From Pseudeuparius sepicola (taxonomy: Eukaryota; Arthropoda; Insecta; Coleoptera; Anthribidae), in the NCBI GenBank assembly GCA_963920635.1, contig OY987304.1:441501-505500 (forward strand): DNA of 64,000 nt. Reading direction: 5' to 3'. A model generated the notes under the pieces. The model saw only the letters and a list, made by a program, of their open reading frames with translations, was not told the DNA's origin and did no database searches. A program made the translations under genes and the position numbers. Position 1 is the stretch's first letter. Each line of letters opens with the position of its first letter. This document shows, in pieces, positions 1 to 12,176 of this stretch.

Positions 1-1110
1 GCCTAATATATTTTTCAATGAAACAAACGTACCTACTATATAAATACGGTTATTGTCTAAATTTATATCTGGCAAAGCAGGGAGGTAAACAAAAACGCGC
101 GGCGGACACAAAGCAGCGTCGCACGTATCTTCTGAATCAAAAATCAGCGTTGCGTTATTATTTCCAAGTCCTCTCTTCGATTTTTTTTTGTCATACGGCC
201 AAAACTACCACACATATAAACACATCAAAATAAAATTAAATAACTTTTGGAATGGAATCAGTATGTGCGGAAATTTTAGCGAAAACGGTCGGTTTGTTTG
301 TAAAAAATGTCGGAGAAAAGGTACAACAAAGAATATTCTCGTATGAAAAGGTTGACTAGCACCCTAGAGGTCCAACAGACATGTGTGAGTAGGTATATAA
401 ATTTGAGTTTGGCACAGTTTTTTTAGAAAAATACATTTTATGTTGTAAATCGAAATAAAACTATTTGACTGTTTACATTGTAGTGTTATTTTCGATTTCT
501 TTAAATGACTCAATAAAATCCTAGCAATGTTATTTACTTTTGAAACTGTGAGCCAAAACATCTTTAAGGTCATAAAAATCTTTTAAACAGCTGCAAAATC
601 ATGGTAGTCCTTCCAATTTTAGATCTCATCCTAAATTGATACCTTTATCCTTTGGTACTAAAAACAGTTGATCTAGAGGAACAATGGAATAACATAATTC
701 ACTCACATATACTATTACCCGACTAGTAAATCATATTCCGAGACAGAGCACAACTTTTTTATTGTTGCTGCATTCTGTCTCGTATATTATGATTCACGAT
801 ACAACACAGAAAACGGTATGTCCGCGCGCAGGTGCTGTGACATCAACGGTGACGTTTATTCGACAAAATCATGGCTTACTTTTATTTTTAAACGGAAATT
901 TGACTCGTTTTATAGCGAGCTAGGCAACCACATATACACCAAAATGTCTCAAGGTGCCTACATTCTATCTTTGGAGCGAAATTGATATTTTATATAAGTT
1001 GGCCGCGCTTTTGTCGAAGTGACGTAGATGCGCAGAAGAGTTTAATTTTCGTTCTCCTAGCTGGCATACCGTTATCTGTGTATCGTGATATGATTATCCT
1101 TTTTTTGCAG
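1..1110. other. Upstream region and intron 5' of the calmodulin-like gene
   Basis: No confident coding exon is visible. The acceptor at 1109-1110 starts a phase-0 coding exon, so the initiator lies upstream. The best candidate is ATG at 601-603, followed directly by GTAGTC. An exon whose only codon is the initiator, with the intron directly after it, is a known arrangement in animal calmodulin genes. A second candidate, ATG 944, would need an unusual acceptor at 1130 and would lose a conserved leucine. GC-richer patches near 95-125 and 820-850 could be non-coding exons. Confidence 0.4.
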
Positions 1111-1791
1111 ACTGAGTATGGGCTGTCAGAAGACCAAGTGGCAGAGTTCAAGGAAGCCTTCATGCTCTTCGACAAAGACGAAGATGGTACAATAACCATG
1201 GCAGAACTGGGCGTTGTTATGAGGTCTCTAGGACAACGACCGACAGGTAAAAACATAAAAAAAAAATTAAAGATCTCCACCTTTCTTTTCTAGAAACCGA
1301 ACTGCGCGACATGCTTAACCAAGTGGACCAAGACGGCAACGGAACCATCGAATTCAACGAATTCCTCCAGATGATGTCGAAGAAAATGAAAGACGCCGAC
1401 GGCGAGGAAGAATTGAAAGAAGCGTTTAGGTAAGAACCGATACGGATGACGTTATATCTCACCGTCAAAAGCTAGCTGGATACATATAAAAAGGGTCCGG
1501 AAATAATTGTAACAGGACCTTGAATATCACTAAATCTGACGTATTTTCTTTTGTAATTTCCAGAGTTTTTGACAAAAACAACGACGGGCTAATTTCGTCC
1601 ATAGAACTGCGTCACGTGATGACAAGTTTGGGCGAAAGATTGTCAGAAGAAGAGGTAGATGACATGATCAAGGAAGCGGACTTAGATGGGGATGGACAAG
1701 TGAATTATGAAGGTAAAAATTCCAAGAAATAATTCAAAATTTGACGATTTTTTTTTCAGAATTTGTGACTATACTGACATCTAAACATTAG
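1111..1791 (+). CDS. Calmodulin-like EF-hand protein
   Basis: Four coding exons are visible: 1111-1246, 1294-1429, 1564-1712 and 1760-1791 (stop TAG). Phases match at every GT-AG junction. They encode about 150 residues plus an initiator that must come from an upstream exon, probably ATG 601. All four EF-hand loops are canonical: [36 protein letters not shown] and [12 protein letters not shown]. The hands are joined by the usual calmodulin linker ([15 protein letters not shown]). The protein has calmodulin length but diverges at many positions that are invariant in insect calmodulin, including the start (TEYGLSEDQ) and the tail (TILTSKH). This is therefore more likely a calmodulin paralogue than canonical Cam. 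It should act as a soluble Ca2+ sensor; its partner is unknown. Only short introns (47-134 bp) split the visible exons. Confidence 0.92.
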
Positions 1792-2280
1792 TGATAGACT
1801 ACAAGGAAAATTTGGTCCAAAAATATCGTCTGACACGACTGCTTACTTAATTTGGACGACTTTTTTTAAATATATTGCACTGCTTCGTCACAATATCGAG
1901 TACCTATTCAAAGTTTTAGGAAGTACTTTTCTTTTTAGATACCAACATCAAATTTGTACTGTTGGTTGCCTAACATTCTAAAAAGGAAGATACGGTTCCC
2001 TTATAAGAATCTAATATAAGTTATATGCTGCTCTTTTTATTGCAATTGTCAATTTTTTGTGGGGGAGATTTAAGTACTTCATTTTAATTTGGCAGTATTG
2101 TAGAAAACTGTCAGCTTTACTTTTGCATTAGATAAAACTATATTTTGACTTTTGCAATAAAAAAAAAACACCTTCATACTTATATTGCATCTCTTATTGC
2201 AAATAAATCTAATACGCTTCCATTTTTTTGTAGCACAAGTTTATAAAAAAATAGTTATACATTTTCATTTGACAACTTAC
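1792..2280. other. Calmodulin-like 3' UTR and spacer
   Basis: AT-rich, with no open frame of note. Possible polyadenylation signals (AATAAA-like) lie near 2156 and 2202. Nothing else is recognisable. Confidence 0.4.
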
Positions 2281-5200
2281 TACTTCCTTTTTCGTACTTC
2301 CTACAAAGGAAATTTCCTGTAGCAATGAAAAAGATTTACACATAACGTTATTGAAATTGACAGGGTCAAGCAAATCACTAATAGGTTATAAATAAATGAT
2401 AAACCGGTATGGGTACAAGGTGGGTACCTTGTGGCATACCACCCTAACGTATTATACAGTGTGAAACATTTAAGTTTGACTACGATTTTTCAGAATGAAC
2501 TTTTAAACACACTGTATAATGTTGAAAATCGCATGTATTTTCTTCGCAACAATCATTTTTCGAAATATTGGATAAAGAGGTTGTGTGTTTTATACGGGGT
2601 GGTTCACTTGGAAAATCCCACTGAAAGTGAATCAACCTGTATAAAAATATTTATAGTAAAATCAAAATAATAAATAACGACCGATGCAAAAAAATATTTG
2701 TGTAGAAAAAATAAAGCATAAAAATGTGTTTATTGTACTATGTGTTTCATATCTAAGTGCGTATAATTGTTAAAATAAATAAATAAATGCAAGAATAATG
2801 TAATGAGTGTTATAGAAAGATTTATTCTTTTGTAGGGCATATCATATGTATATTTAAAATCTAGTATAAATTTTGAGATATGCAGTGTGTACCAAATATC
2901 TAACTTATGGTACGTTCTGTATAATATCACAATTTTGTAACTTAACATTTCTTTGGGATGTGATATTATTTGAAAATAAAGTAAAAAATATTATAGCTGT
3001 TTTAGGAATGAAAAAAAGATAATAAATGTTACTGAATGTTTGAATGTCTTTTATATAAGTTTTTTAATAATTTCTTTCTGGAGAAAAATAATAAAATAAT
3101 AAGTAGGTGTGGCCTAGATTTTCGATCTAAAAACCAATATTGCATTTATTATGAAAATGGGGAAAATTATTTTTTTCTCTAGAAAGAAATAAAACATAAA
3201 ATTTAAAATATATTATAGACAATAATATGAAAAGAGCAAAGATTTTGTTGGAAAAAATTATAATTCAAAAATAATAGAGATTGGCGATTTGTAACAATTT
3301 TTTTGTAACAATAAATTGATGTTATAGAATTACTACCTATTGTTTGCCTACTATATCCAAAAATAAAGAAGGCGTTGTAAAATTTTGTATTTTTATTTAT
3401 GAGAAAATAAATCCGTTTTATAACCTATTATAAAAGAAAAGAAATTTGACAGTAGGTGGTCAAAAAAAATTCAGAGCTTCATCGATTTTTCCAACGGATT
3501 GAGATCGTAGTTCAAATTTGGACCGTTCGGATTGCTTTTGGTCTAAATTGCTGGAAGGTTGAAAACAATGTATTATTTAGTTTTTCCTGATGCAGTAATT
3601 TTGGCAATATTTTCGAAAAAGAAAGGAGATGAAAGTCAAAAAGGTTTTGTATGTTTTTTGAGTTACAATAAATAGCAAAGTGTGAATATGTAATTTCCAT
3701 TTTCGTACTTTCTACAAAGAAAATTTGCCGTAGTAACGAACACACATAACGTTATTGAAATTGACAGGGTCAAGCAAAACACTAAAAGGTTATAAATAAA
3801 TGATAACCGGTATGGGTACAAGGTGGGTACCTTGTGGCATACCACTCTGGTGCATATTATGCAGTGTGAAACATTGAAACACGCCGTATAGTTTTGAAAA
3901 TCGTCTATATTTTCTTCGGAACAATCATTTTTCGAAATATTGGATAGAGGTTGTATGTTTTATACGGGGTGGTTCACTTGGAAAATTCTACTGAAAGCGA
4001 ATCACCCTGTATAAAAATATTTATAGTAAAATCAAAATAATAAATAACGACCGATGCAAAAAAATATTTGTGTAGAAAAAATAAAGCATAAAAATGTGTT
4101 TATTGTACTATGTGTTTCATATCTAAGTGCGTATAATTGTTAAAATAAATAAATAAATGCAAGAATAATGTAATGAGTGTTATAGAAAGATTTATTCTTT
4201 TGTAGGGCATGTCATATGTATATTTAAAATCTAGTATAAATTTTGAGATATGCAGTGTGTACCAAATATCTAACTTATGGTACGTTCTGTATAATATCAC
4301 AATTTTGTAACTTAACATTTCTTTGGGATGTGATATTATTTGAAAATAAAGTAAAAAATATTATAGCTGTTTTAGGAATGAAAAAAAGATAATAAATGTT
4401 ACTGAATGTTTGAATATCTTTTATATAAGTTTTTTAATAATTTCTTTCTGGAGAAAAATAATAAAATAATAAATAGGTATGGCCTAGATTTTCGGTCTAA
4501 AAAACAGTATTGCATTTATTATGAAAATGGGGAAAATTATTTTTTTCTCTAGAAAGAAATAAAACATAAAATTTAAAAATATTATAGACAATAATATGAA
4601 AAGAGCAAAGATTTTGTTGGAAAAAATTATAATTCAAAAATAATAGAGATTGGCGATTTGTAACAATTTTTTTGTAACAATAAATTGATGTTATAGAATT
4701 ACTACCTATTGTTTGCCTACTATATCCAAAAATAAAGAAGGCGTTGTAAAATTTTGTATTTTTATTTATGAGAAAATAAATCCGTTTTATAACCTATTAT
4801 AAAAGAAAAGAAATTTGACAGTAGGTGGTCAAAAAAAATTCAGAGCTTCATCGATTTTTCCAACGGATTGAGATCGTAGTTCAAATTTGGACCGTTCGGA
4901 TTGCTTTTGGTCTAAATTGCTGGAAGGTTGAAAACAATGTATTATTTAGTTTTTCCTGATGCAGTATTTTTGGCAATATTTTCGAAAAAGAAAGGAGATG
5001 AAAGTCAAAAAGGTTTTGTATGTTTTTTGAGTTACAATAAATAGCAAAGTGTGAATATGTAATTTCCATTTTCGTAGTTTCTACAAAGAAAATTTGCCGT
5101 AGTAACGAACACACATAACGTTATTGAAATTGACAGGGTCAAGCAAAACACTAAAAGGTTATAAATAAATGATAACCGGTATGGGTACAAGGTGGGTACC

Positions 5201-6402
5201 TTGTGGCATACCACTCTGATGCATATTATACAGTGTGAAACATTGAAACACGCCGTATAGTTTTGAAAATCGTATATATTTTCTTCGGAACAATCATTTT
5301 TCGAAATATTGGATAGAGGTTGTATGTTTTATACGGGGTGGTTCACTTGGAAAATTCTACTGAAAGCGAATCACCCTGTATAAAAATATTTATAGTAAAA
5401 TCAAAATAATAAATAACGACCGATGCAAAAAAATATTTGTGTAGAAAAAATAAAGCATAAAAATGTGTTTATTGTACTATGTGTTTCATATCTAAGTGCG
5501 TATAATTGTTAAAATAAATAAATAAATGCAAGAATAATGTAATGAGTGTTATAGAAAGATTTATTCTTTTGTAGGGCATATCATATGTATATTTAAAATC
5601 TAGTATAAATTTTGAGATATGCAGTGTGTACCAAATATCTAACTTATGGTACGTTATGTATAATATCACAATTTTGTAACTTAACATTTCTTTGGGATGT
5701 GATATTATTTGAAAATAAAGTAAAAAATATTATAGCTGTTTTAGGAATGAAAAAAAGATAATAAATGTTACTGAATGTTTGAATATCTTTTATATAAGTT
5801 TTTTAATAATTTCTTTCTGGAGAAAAATAATAAAATAATAAATAGGTATGGCCTAGATTTTCGGTCTAAAAAACAGTATTGCATTTATTATGAAAATGGG
5901 GAAAATTATTTTTTTCTCTAGAAAGAAATAAAACATAAAATTTAAAAATATTATAGACAATAATATGAAAAGAGCAAAGATTTTGTTGGAAAAAATTATA
6001 ATTCAAAAATAATAGAAATTGTCGATTTGTAACAATTTTTTTGTAACAATAAATTGATGTTATAGAATTACTACCTATTGTTTGCCTACTATATCCAAAA
6101 ATAAAGAAGGCGTTGTAAAATTTTGTATTTTTATTTATGAGAAAATAAATTCGTTTTATAACCCATTATAAAAGGAAAGAAATTTGACAGCAGGTGATCC
6201 AAAAAAATTCAGAGCTTTATCGATTCGGATTGCTTTTTTATATTTTGGAAATATCGACTGATATGCCGTTTAATATGTTTTTGGGGTCAAAGAATTCAAT
6301 TTTGGCATTATTTTCGAGAAAGAAAGGAGATGAAAGTCAAAAAAGTTATGTAAGTAGGTAAGTTTTTTTTTGTGTTGCAATAAATAGCTCAAGTGTGAAT
6401 AT
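2281..6402. repeat. Tandem array, three ~1.37 kb units
   Basis: Matched landmarks recur at 2730, 4100 and 5469 (spacings 1370 and 1369) and at 3512 and 4881. This gives three direct copies of one unit. Units 2 and 3 are nearly identical over most of their length. Unit 1 is more diverged at its 5' end, and unit 3 decays after about 6180. Each unit starts with a hairpin (2406-2440, 3809-3843, 5178-5212) and carries a small foldback ending in ATCACCCTGTATA (for example 3963-4013). No frame longer than 77 codons is open, and those frames simply repeat with the unit, so I read the array as non-coding. It could be a satellite seed or a tandemly amplified mobile element. Confidence 0.9.
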
Positions 6403-7246
6403 GTTTCAAGAAAAGTTAGATGATTTACAAAAGACATAAATTTGAATTAAAGCCAAGATCTTATTCTATTAGTGCAAGTCAGTGGCCAGTTGTGGCTGCC
6501 AATTCAAACACAATGGTCTAAATATTAAATAATTGCTATAATTTAATTCGCAAACAGTGTTTTTTTTTTCAATTGTGTAAACATCACGTTTTTATACTTG
6601 TGTTTTTAGTAAAGCATATTTAACCAGTGCTAATATGAAAATGAAGATACAAGGTGCGTGTTTTGTTTTAACAGTGTTCGATTATTTTTTGTAAAATAAA
6701 GTGATATTTTTTAAAAATATATATTATAAAATGATGGTAAGTTTTAGGTATACTAAAATTTTGAACGAGCAACCCTCAACTGTACATGGTGAGTGTTTTC
6801 TTAAAAACAAACTAATTAGGTTAACTATATTTGTTTACAAATTTAAAATCAAAATGTGTAGGTAGGTATGTGGGTTTTGCACAAACTGACCACATATTAT
6901 GTGCGTTATTTTGACGCCACTGTATTAGAAGCCACACATTTTACGATATGTTTCATCGTAAACTTTTACGACGATAATAATTTATGATATTAGGTCTTAT
7001 TATGCCGTACAGTTCAATAAAATTTGCTGCTGAAAGAAATCTATAGGCAGAAGCATAATATATTTTTTTCAAAATATCGATAAACTTCACATTAAGATAC
7101 CTACCCACTTCAAATCTGGGGTACGAAATCTTGCCACAACAGGACGGTCCCGATTGCTTTTAGAAATAAAACGTAAAACCTTTTGTACCTACCAACCATT
7201 TTTTGTACAAAGCAACCAAAATAAGGAGGGATCAGCAATAGTATAT
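6403..7246. other. Spacer without recognisable genes
   Basis: AT-rich DNA with only short random frames. No transposon ends or RNA gene were recognised. Confidence 0.4.
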
Positions 7247-7365
7247 TATACACTTAGGTTGAGAAGCGAGCCATTTTATACCGAGCTTTTTTATATCCTG
7301 AGGCGCGTAGCGCCGAAGGATATAATATGCGAGGTAAATAATGGTCTTCTCAACCGAAGTGTATA
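7247..7365. repeat. Double hairpin (nested inverted repeats)
   Basis: An outer inverted repeat pairs 7247-7266 with 7346-7365 (20 nt, one mismatch). An inner one pairs 7292-7306 with 7310-7324 around a three-base loop (TATATCCTGAGGCGC / GCGCCGAAGGATATA, one mismatch). The GC-rich inner stem stands out from its AT-rich surroundings. Confidence 0.7.
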
Positions 7366-7371
7366 TAGAAT

Positions 7372-7643
7372 TTTTTTTACTACTAACATTGAAATATTGC
7401 CATATTCTAGTTTATTTTAAGTCATTTCTAGCTTTTTTCAAATACTTCGAAATATCAAGTAGCCTGGGAGTTCAGTTGTCAAGCTGATAAAATGACACTA
7501 GTCTTTAAATGTCATATAGAAAATTTTTCATTATTTACCTAGGTATTTTTTTATTATCATTATTTACCTAGGGTGAGAAATATTACTTCTCATTAGAGGA
7601 ATGAGGTAAATAATGGCGATTTCTCAGGTTAGTAGTAAAAAAA
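7372..7643. mobile_element. Small inverted-repeat element (MITE-like)
   Basis: Sixteen-base ends are perfect inverted repeats: TTTTTTTACTACTAAC at 7372-7387 and its complement at 7628-7643. Internal segments also pair, such as TTTACCTAGGGTGAGAA near 7563 and the complement-like stretch near 7600. No coding capacity. It is probably a non-autonomous element; no target duplication was confirmed. Confidence 0.45.
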
Positions 7644-8084
7644 GTTTATTATTCAGTTGTCAACATACATCATTTTGAGGTTATTAAAAAAAGGGGGTTG
7701 CTGAGAGGGAGGGCAAGAAGGGTTAAATTTGAAAATAGCGAGTGATATGTCGTTTTCTATGTTTTTGGGGTCGAAAAATTCAATTTTGTCACTATTTCGA
7801 AGAAACAAAGTAATTCGGAGTGAATAGAAGTCCAAAAAATATCAATGTTAGCAAAAAATTGCCAAATGTTTGCGCATAATCACACATATGGCACCCCTAT
7901 TGAGACTGTTCGGTTTTCGCGTCGCTTCAGTCTCATTGAAACCTTCTAAGGGTGAAGGCTCCTCTCTATTTTCTGAAATAAAACAAGGGAAAACGGTGAA
8001 TTCAATCTCTTGTCGGATGTTTTGTTAGAATTGTTTGCCGAGCAAAATTGAAAGTAAGTAAACTGAGGGGAATCTTCCAGCATA
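7644..8084. other. Spacer with diverged copy of array edge
   Basis: Roughly 7730-7840 resembles 6240-6340 at the end of the 1.37 kb array (shared TATGTTTTTGGGGTC and AATTCAATTTTG blocks). It looks like an older, diverged fragment of that repeat. Nothing else is recognised. Confidence 0.4.
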
Positions 8085-8434
8085 TACAGGGTACGCCACT
8101 TGGATTATTAAATGTTCAGAGATTTTTTTGCAGTAGCCGTGTTCACTTTAATAGGTATATAGAAATATTATTAATCATAAAACTGCATTGGTTTCTATTG
8201 CGGCAATATGCACAAAGGACAGCGGCAAATTTAGATGCTTCTCGATATTTTTTCTACAGGAAATATTTTTTTATTTTATTTAATTTGGACGCTATTTATT
8301 ACCGCCTTTTTGTAAACACTCCTTTTATTTATCCAGGAATATATCCATATTTCATATTTACATTCGGTTTATAAAAGTTACGTAAACTATTAGTATTGTA
8401 AATTTTCTATGCACAATAATTGGCAGACCCTGTA
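8085..8434. mobile_element. TACAGGGT-ended non-autonomous element
   Basis: The left end is TACAGGGTACGCCACTTGG and the right end is the inverted form, ATTGGCAGACCCTGTA. Outer TA dinucleotides fit Tc1/mariner-type insertion. The open frame inside (about 108 codons) has no recognisable similarity and is treated as chance. Confidence 0.55.
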
Positions 8435-9110
8435 TGTGTGTTTTAAGATGTGGGATTTTATTTTATGAACAGGGGGGTTTGTAAGATATTGCCTTTAGGG
8501 TAGAAAGGAATTTAAATTTCTTTGGGGCATCCCCAATTTTTGGAGTGGATTAAATATCAGTGGAAATGTTGTGGGATAAAATTAATAATCGATTTTAAAA
8601 GTTCGGATTACCAATAGTTTGTAGGTTTCTATATTTTATATTATTTTAATTTAATAAGAAATATGATAAAGATAATAATAGTTATTACACCCTTATGGAT
8701 GTGAATTTAATCAGGATATAAAACGTTGTAATAATATTCTTCCTCAATTTAATGATTCCATAAATTGCCCTAGACAATTTCCCCGGTTCTCTTAATTATC
8801 CAGTAAAAACTCGAGTAGAATTTATAGTGAGAAGTTTGCATACTAATTACTATAAGCTTACTTTTTGTCGACTTTATTACAATATGCTAATAATAATAAT
8901 GAGAAGACTCTACAGTATTTAAATAAAATGTCGGTGGGGATTTACCCGAAAAAAATATAAAAAATACCTACAAAAGTTTCAAATTTTTGTTGATAAACAA
9001 ATAATGCACATACCTAGTCTAATTCGACATAGATAAAAATCTGATTGAAATATTTTGTCGTTTTTTTGTTTAATTCGTTCTAAAACGGACGCAAACACGA
9101 GGCATTTATT
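8435..9110. other. Spacer without recognisable genes
   Basis: AT-rich, with no coding exon and no RNA gene recognised. Confidence 0.35.
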
Positions 9111-10323
9111 ATCGGGGTGGTCCACAAAGTTTAATTGAAAGAAATGGAAAATGGAACATTTAACTGCCTCCTATAAGTATACAGGGTGATCAATTTTAAA
9201 TGGAAGCACCTCCTTAATTTTTTTATTTTTTATCATATTTTAGCCGAGATTTTTTCTGAAGATAGCAGCAAAAAACTCTAATTTGGTGCCATATTTCAGG
9301 TCTCAGTCTCAATTTTCAAGGCCTACTACAAATTTTTGTAATGAAAAATGACGATCATTTAGCGATTTTTTTTAATTTAAAATCTGACACACCAGCGTTA
9401 ATCAGGACACCCTAAAACCCCCGTACACCCAATTTGAACAAAAAATATACCTACAGGGAGTTCCATTCTGCAGGGTCTCAAAGTTGAGCAAAATAGGAAA
9501 TTTAAAGGCACCTGGCGAGTCAAGTGTGCCATGGAATCCCGTCAAAACAGATGAATGATCAACAGGACTACCCAAAGTGTTGGTGTGCAAAGATTCAATA
9601 AGAAAAATGTACAGGGACTTTTTCTCGAGGCCATCTCAAAATGCTGAATTTTTATTAAACTTTATACTGGCCAGGAGTGCTCTGGAATCATTGAAAAAAT
9701 ATTAGTAAACACAAAAGTAATTTATTTCTTTACAAAATGGCAACCAACAAATAAAAACAATTTAAATTGTTGGACCTTTATCAATGAAGTCACTGTCTAA
9801 GATGATACATTTTCTGCGCGTTTCCTGTTGTGGCACACCAGTCACCTTAACTCATATACACCTTAGGCTTCTGTATTTTAGACTTCGTTCATTTATAGTG
9901 TCTGGGGCGGCTTTGATATAGTCGATTTTGACAAAAAAAAATAAATTATTTTGAGATGGCACAGAGAAAGACACGCCCTTTATATTTTCTATTGGATCTT
10001 TACACACCAACACTTTGAGTGGTCGTGTTGACCATTCAACTATTTTAAGGGATTGCATGGCACACTTGACAGATGCTTTTAAAACCTATTTTACTCAACT
10101 TTGACAGTCTGCAGAATGGAACTCCCTGTATATTTTTTGTTCAAATTTGGTATACGGGGGTTTTAGGGTGTCCTGATTAACGCTGTGGTGTCAGATTTTA
10201 AATAAAAAAATCGCTAAATGGTTTAGGATTAAGACCTTAAATTTTGCACCAAAGTAAAGGGTTGAATAAAATACATTTCTAAACGTTCAGAATGTTTTTC
10301 CACAAGGAGAATCACCCCGACAC
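9111..10323. mobile_element. Foldback element related to those at 12968 and 63094
   Basis: The outer ends near 9114 (TCGGGGTGGTCC) and near 10310 (the inverted ATCACCCCGA) pair loosely. A second start, TACAGGGTGATC, lies at 9180. The interior (about 9380-10205) is an imperfect palindrome. Both arms carry the blocks CACACTTGAC, CCAACACTTTG and GGAACTCCCTGTA in opposite orientation. The same interior recurs at 13165-14030 and 63290-63930. No intact frame. It appears to be a non-autonomous derivative of a DNA transposon with a recombined right end. Confidence 0.6.
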
Positions 10324-10787
10324 ACAGTTATAAGGGATCTGACTCAATTTCGCTCGCTTGCCATCCTGTTCTTTATTCATTAATCATTTTGCTAATTACA
10401 ACTTTTCGAAGTGGGCGTATTAGAACTGTAATTCGAGATTAAATTCGATACGGCGGCTCTCAGAAAAATTGGAAGTTAACAACCGGTTAATTACCCTGTA
10501 ATTACGGGGAAGTATTTTTTGGCAGAATTCGCTTTCCGAAAATATTAACAACGTCAAAAAACATTGTACGGAAAATGTTGAAAACGAAACAGATTGCTTT
10601 TACCCTCACTCCGCTAGCAATTCGAATAAAATTAATTGACGTCTCCATACTTCTTTTTTGTACCTGCTTCATTATATCAGAGTATACACTGGAAAATCGA
10701 CGAGTCGAATTTCCAATTAATTTTTTTTAATTGAACACGCGCGTGACCGCAACTGACACATCATAAATGCCCGGGAAAAGCACAATG

Positions 10788-12113
10788 TACAGGGTGTCCC
10801 ATTTTGGGTGTTTTTCTCAAAAATCTCGGTTATTATTAAAGCTAGAGGGCTGCGGTTTTCACGTCACTGTACTACTTTTTTGAGAGGAATTTGGTGGACC
10901 AATCAGATTTTAGATAAGTTTTATAGTTTCCGCGCATTGGCGCAGGAATGAAATTTTTGATTTTTTGGAAACCTCTCTCCTGGCTACAACTTATATATAT
11001 CGACAAATTTAATCAACTATTTTTATAGATTTTTTGGCGTAGAATCGAATGGAATCATTAGTTCTTTGGTAGCGTTAATAGTTTTTGAGATATGAATCAA
11101 AGTTATATTTTTTTAAATGGAAACCATAGTTCATATCTCAAAAAATATTAACGCTACCAAAAAACTAATTATTCCATTCGATTCTACGCCAAAAAATCTA
11201 TAAAAATAGTTGATTAAATTTGTCGATATAGAGTGTGTCCCAAATTCGATGCTCACCATTGGGATCTCGGTAACTACAAGAGATAGCGAGTCGGTTAAAT
11301 GGGGAAAGTTTTAGACAATTTGATGGTCAATCTGATGCCGCTGAGAAATCAAGGCTAACTGGGATCGTTTTCGAGTTATTACCAAAAAACCGAATTTTAT
11401 CATTTTCGTTTTACTTAAATATCTTAGACTTGTAGACAGACTTGTCATGGCCTACTTAGTATTAGGCAAAAAAACGCTTTTAAGTGTTACAACTAACGAA
11501 AAAATCATTAGTGTGACACATCATTGGAAAGAGAATTTCATGTAAATTTCGAATTTGTAAAAATCCAAGATAGCATCCATAAGAAAATCAAAAGTTGTGA
11601 GTCATATCTCGAAAATGAAAACTTTCTTAAAGAAACTGACATTACCGCTTAAAAGGCTGGACAAAAGTGCCGTAATAATGTCAAAGTCCTGTCTTTGAGA
11701 AACCATCGGTTTCTAAGATATTTAAGAAAAACGAAAATGATAAAATTCGGTTTTTTGGTAATAAAACGATCCCAGTTAGCCTTGATTTCTCAGCGGCATC
11801 AGATTGACCATAAAATTGTCTAAAACTTTCCCCATTTAACCGACTCTCTATGTCTTGTAATTACCGAGATCCCAATGGTGAGCATCGAATTTGGGACACA
11901 CTGTATATAAGTTGTAGCCAGGAGAGAGGTTTCCAAAAAATCGAAAATTTCAGTCTTGCGCCAATGCGCGGAAACTGTAAAACTTATCTAAAATCTGATT
12001 GGTCCACCAAATTCCTTTCAAAAAAGTAGTGCAGTGACGTGCAAACCGCAACCCTCCAGCTTTAATAATAACCGAGATTTTTGAGAAAAACACCCAAAAT
12101 GGGAGCCCCTGTA
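10788..12113. mobile_element. Foldback transposon with long inverted arms
   Basis: The element runs TACAGGGTGTCCC to GGGAGCCCCTGTA, with TA at both outer edges. Long arms (about 10788-11228 and 11906-12113 plus inner parts) are inverted copies, for example TCTGATTGGTCCACCAAATT on the right against its complement near 10890. Its middle is interrupted by a second palindromic element (11231-11903). An uninterrupted relative lies at 15775-16372. It ends about 60 bp upstream of the first coding exon of the guanylate cyclase gene, so it lies in the 5' intron or leader of that gene. Confidence 0.8.
11231..11903. mobile_element. Nested palindromic element
   Basis: It starts GAGTGTGTCCCAAATTCGAT and ends with the inverse (ATCGAATTTGGGACACACTG), flanked by TA on both sides (11229-11230 and 11904-11905). 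The arms include GAGATCCCAATGGTGAGC and its complement. The sister element at 15775-16372 lacks this insert and reads straight through the TA, which supports a single TA-targeted insertion. Confidence 0.8.
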
Positions 12114-12176
12114 CGGGGCCCAACAGAAATATCCCAGATAATAATTATTGTGCGTGAGTTTCTATATTTTCCAGGC

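Noticed and set aside
2730..5687. 72-codon minus-strand frames, one per 1.37 kb unit
   Set aside because: Their identity follows from unit duplication and their composition is that of random AT-rich DNA.
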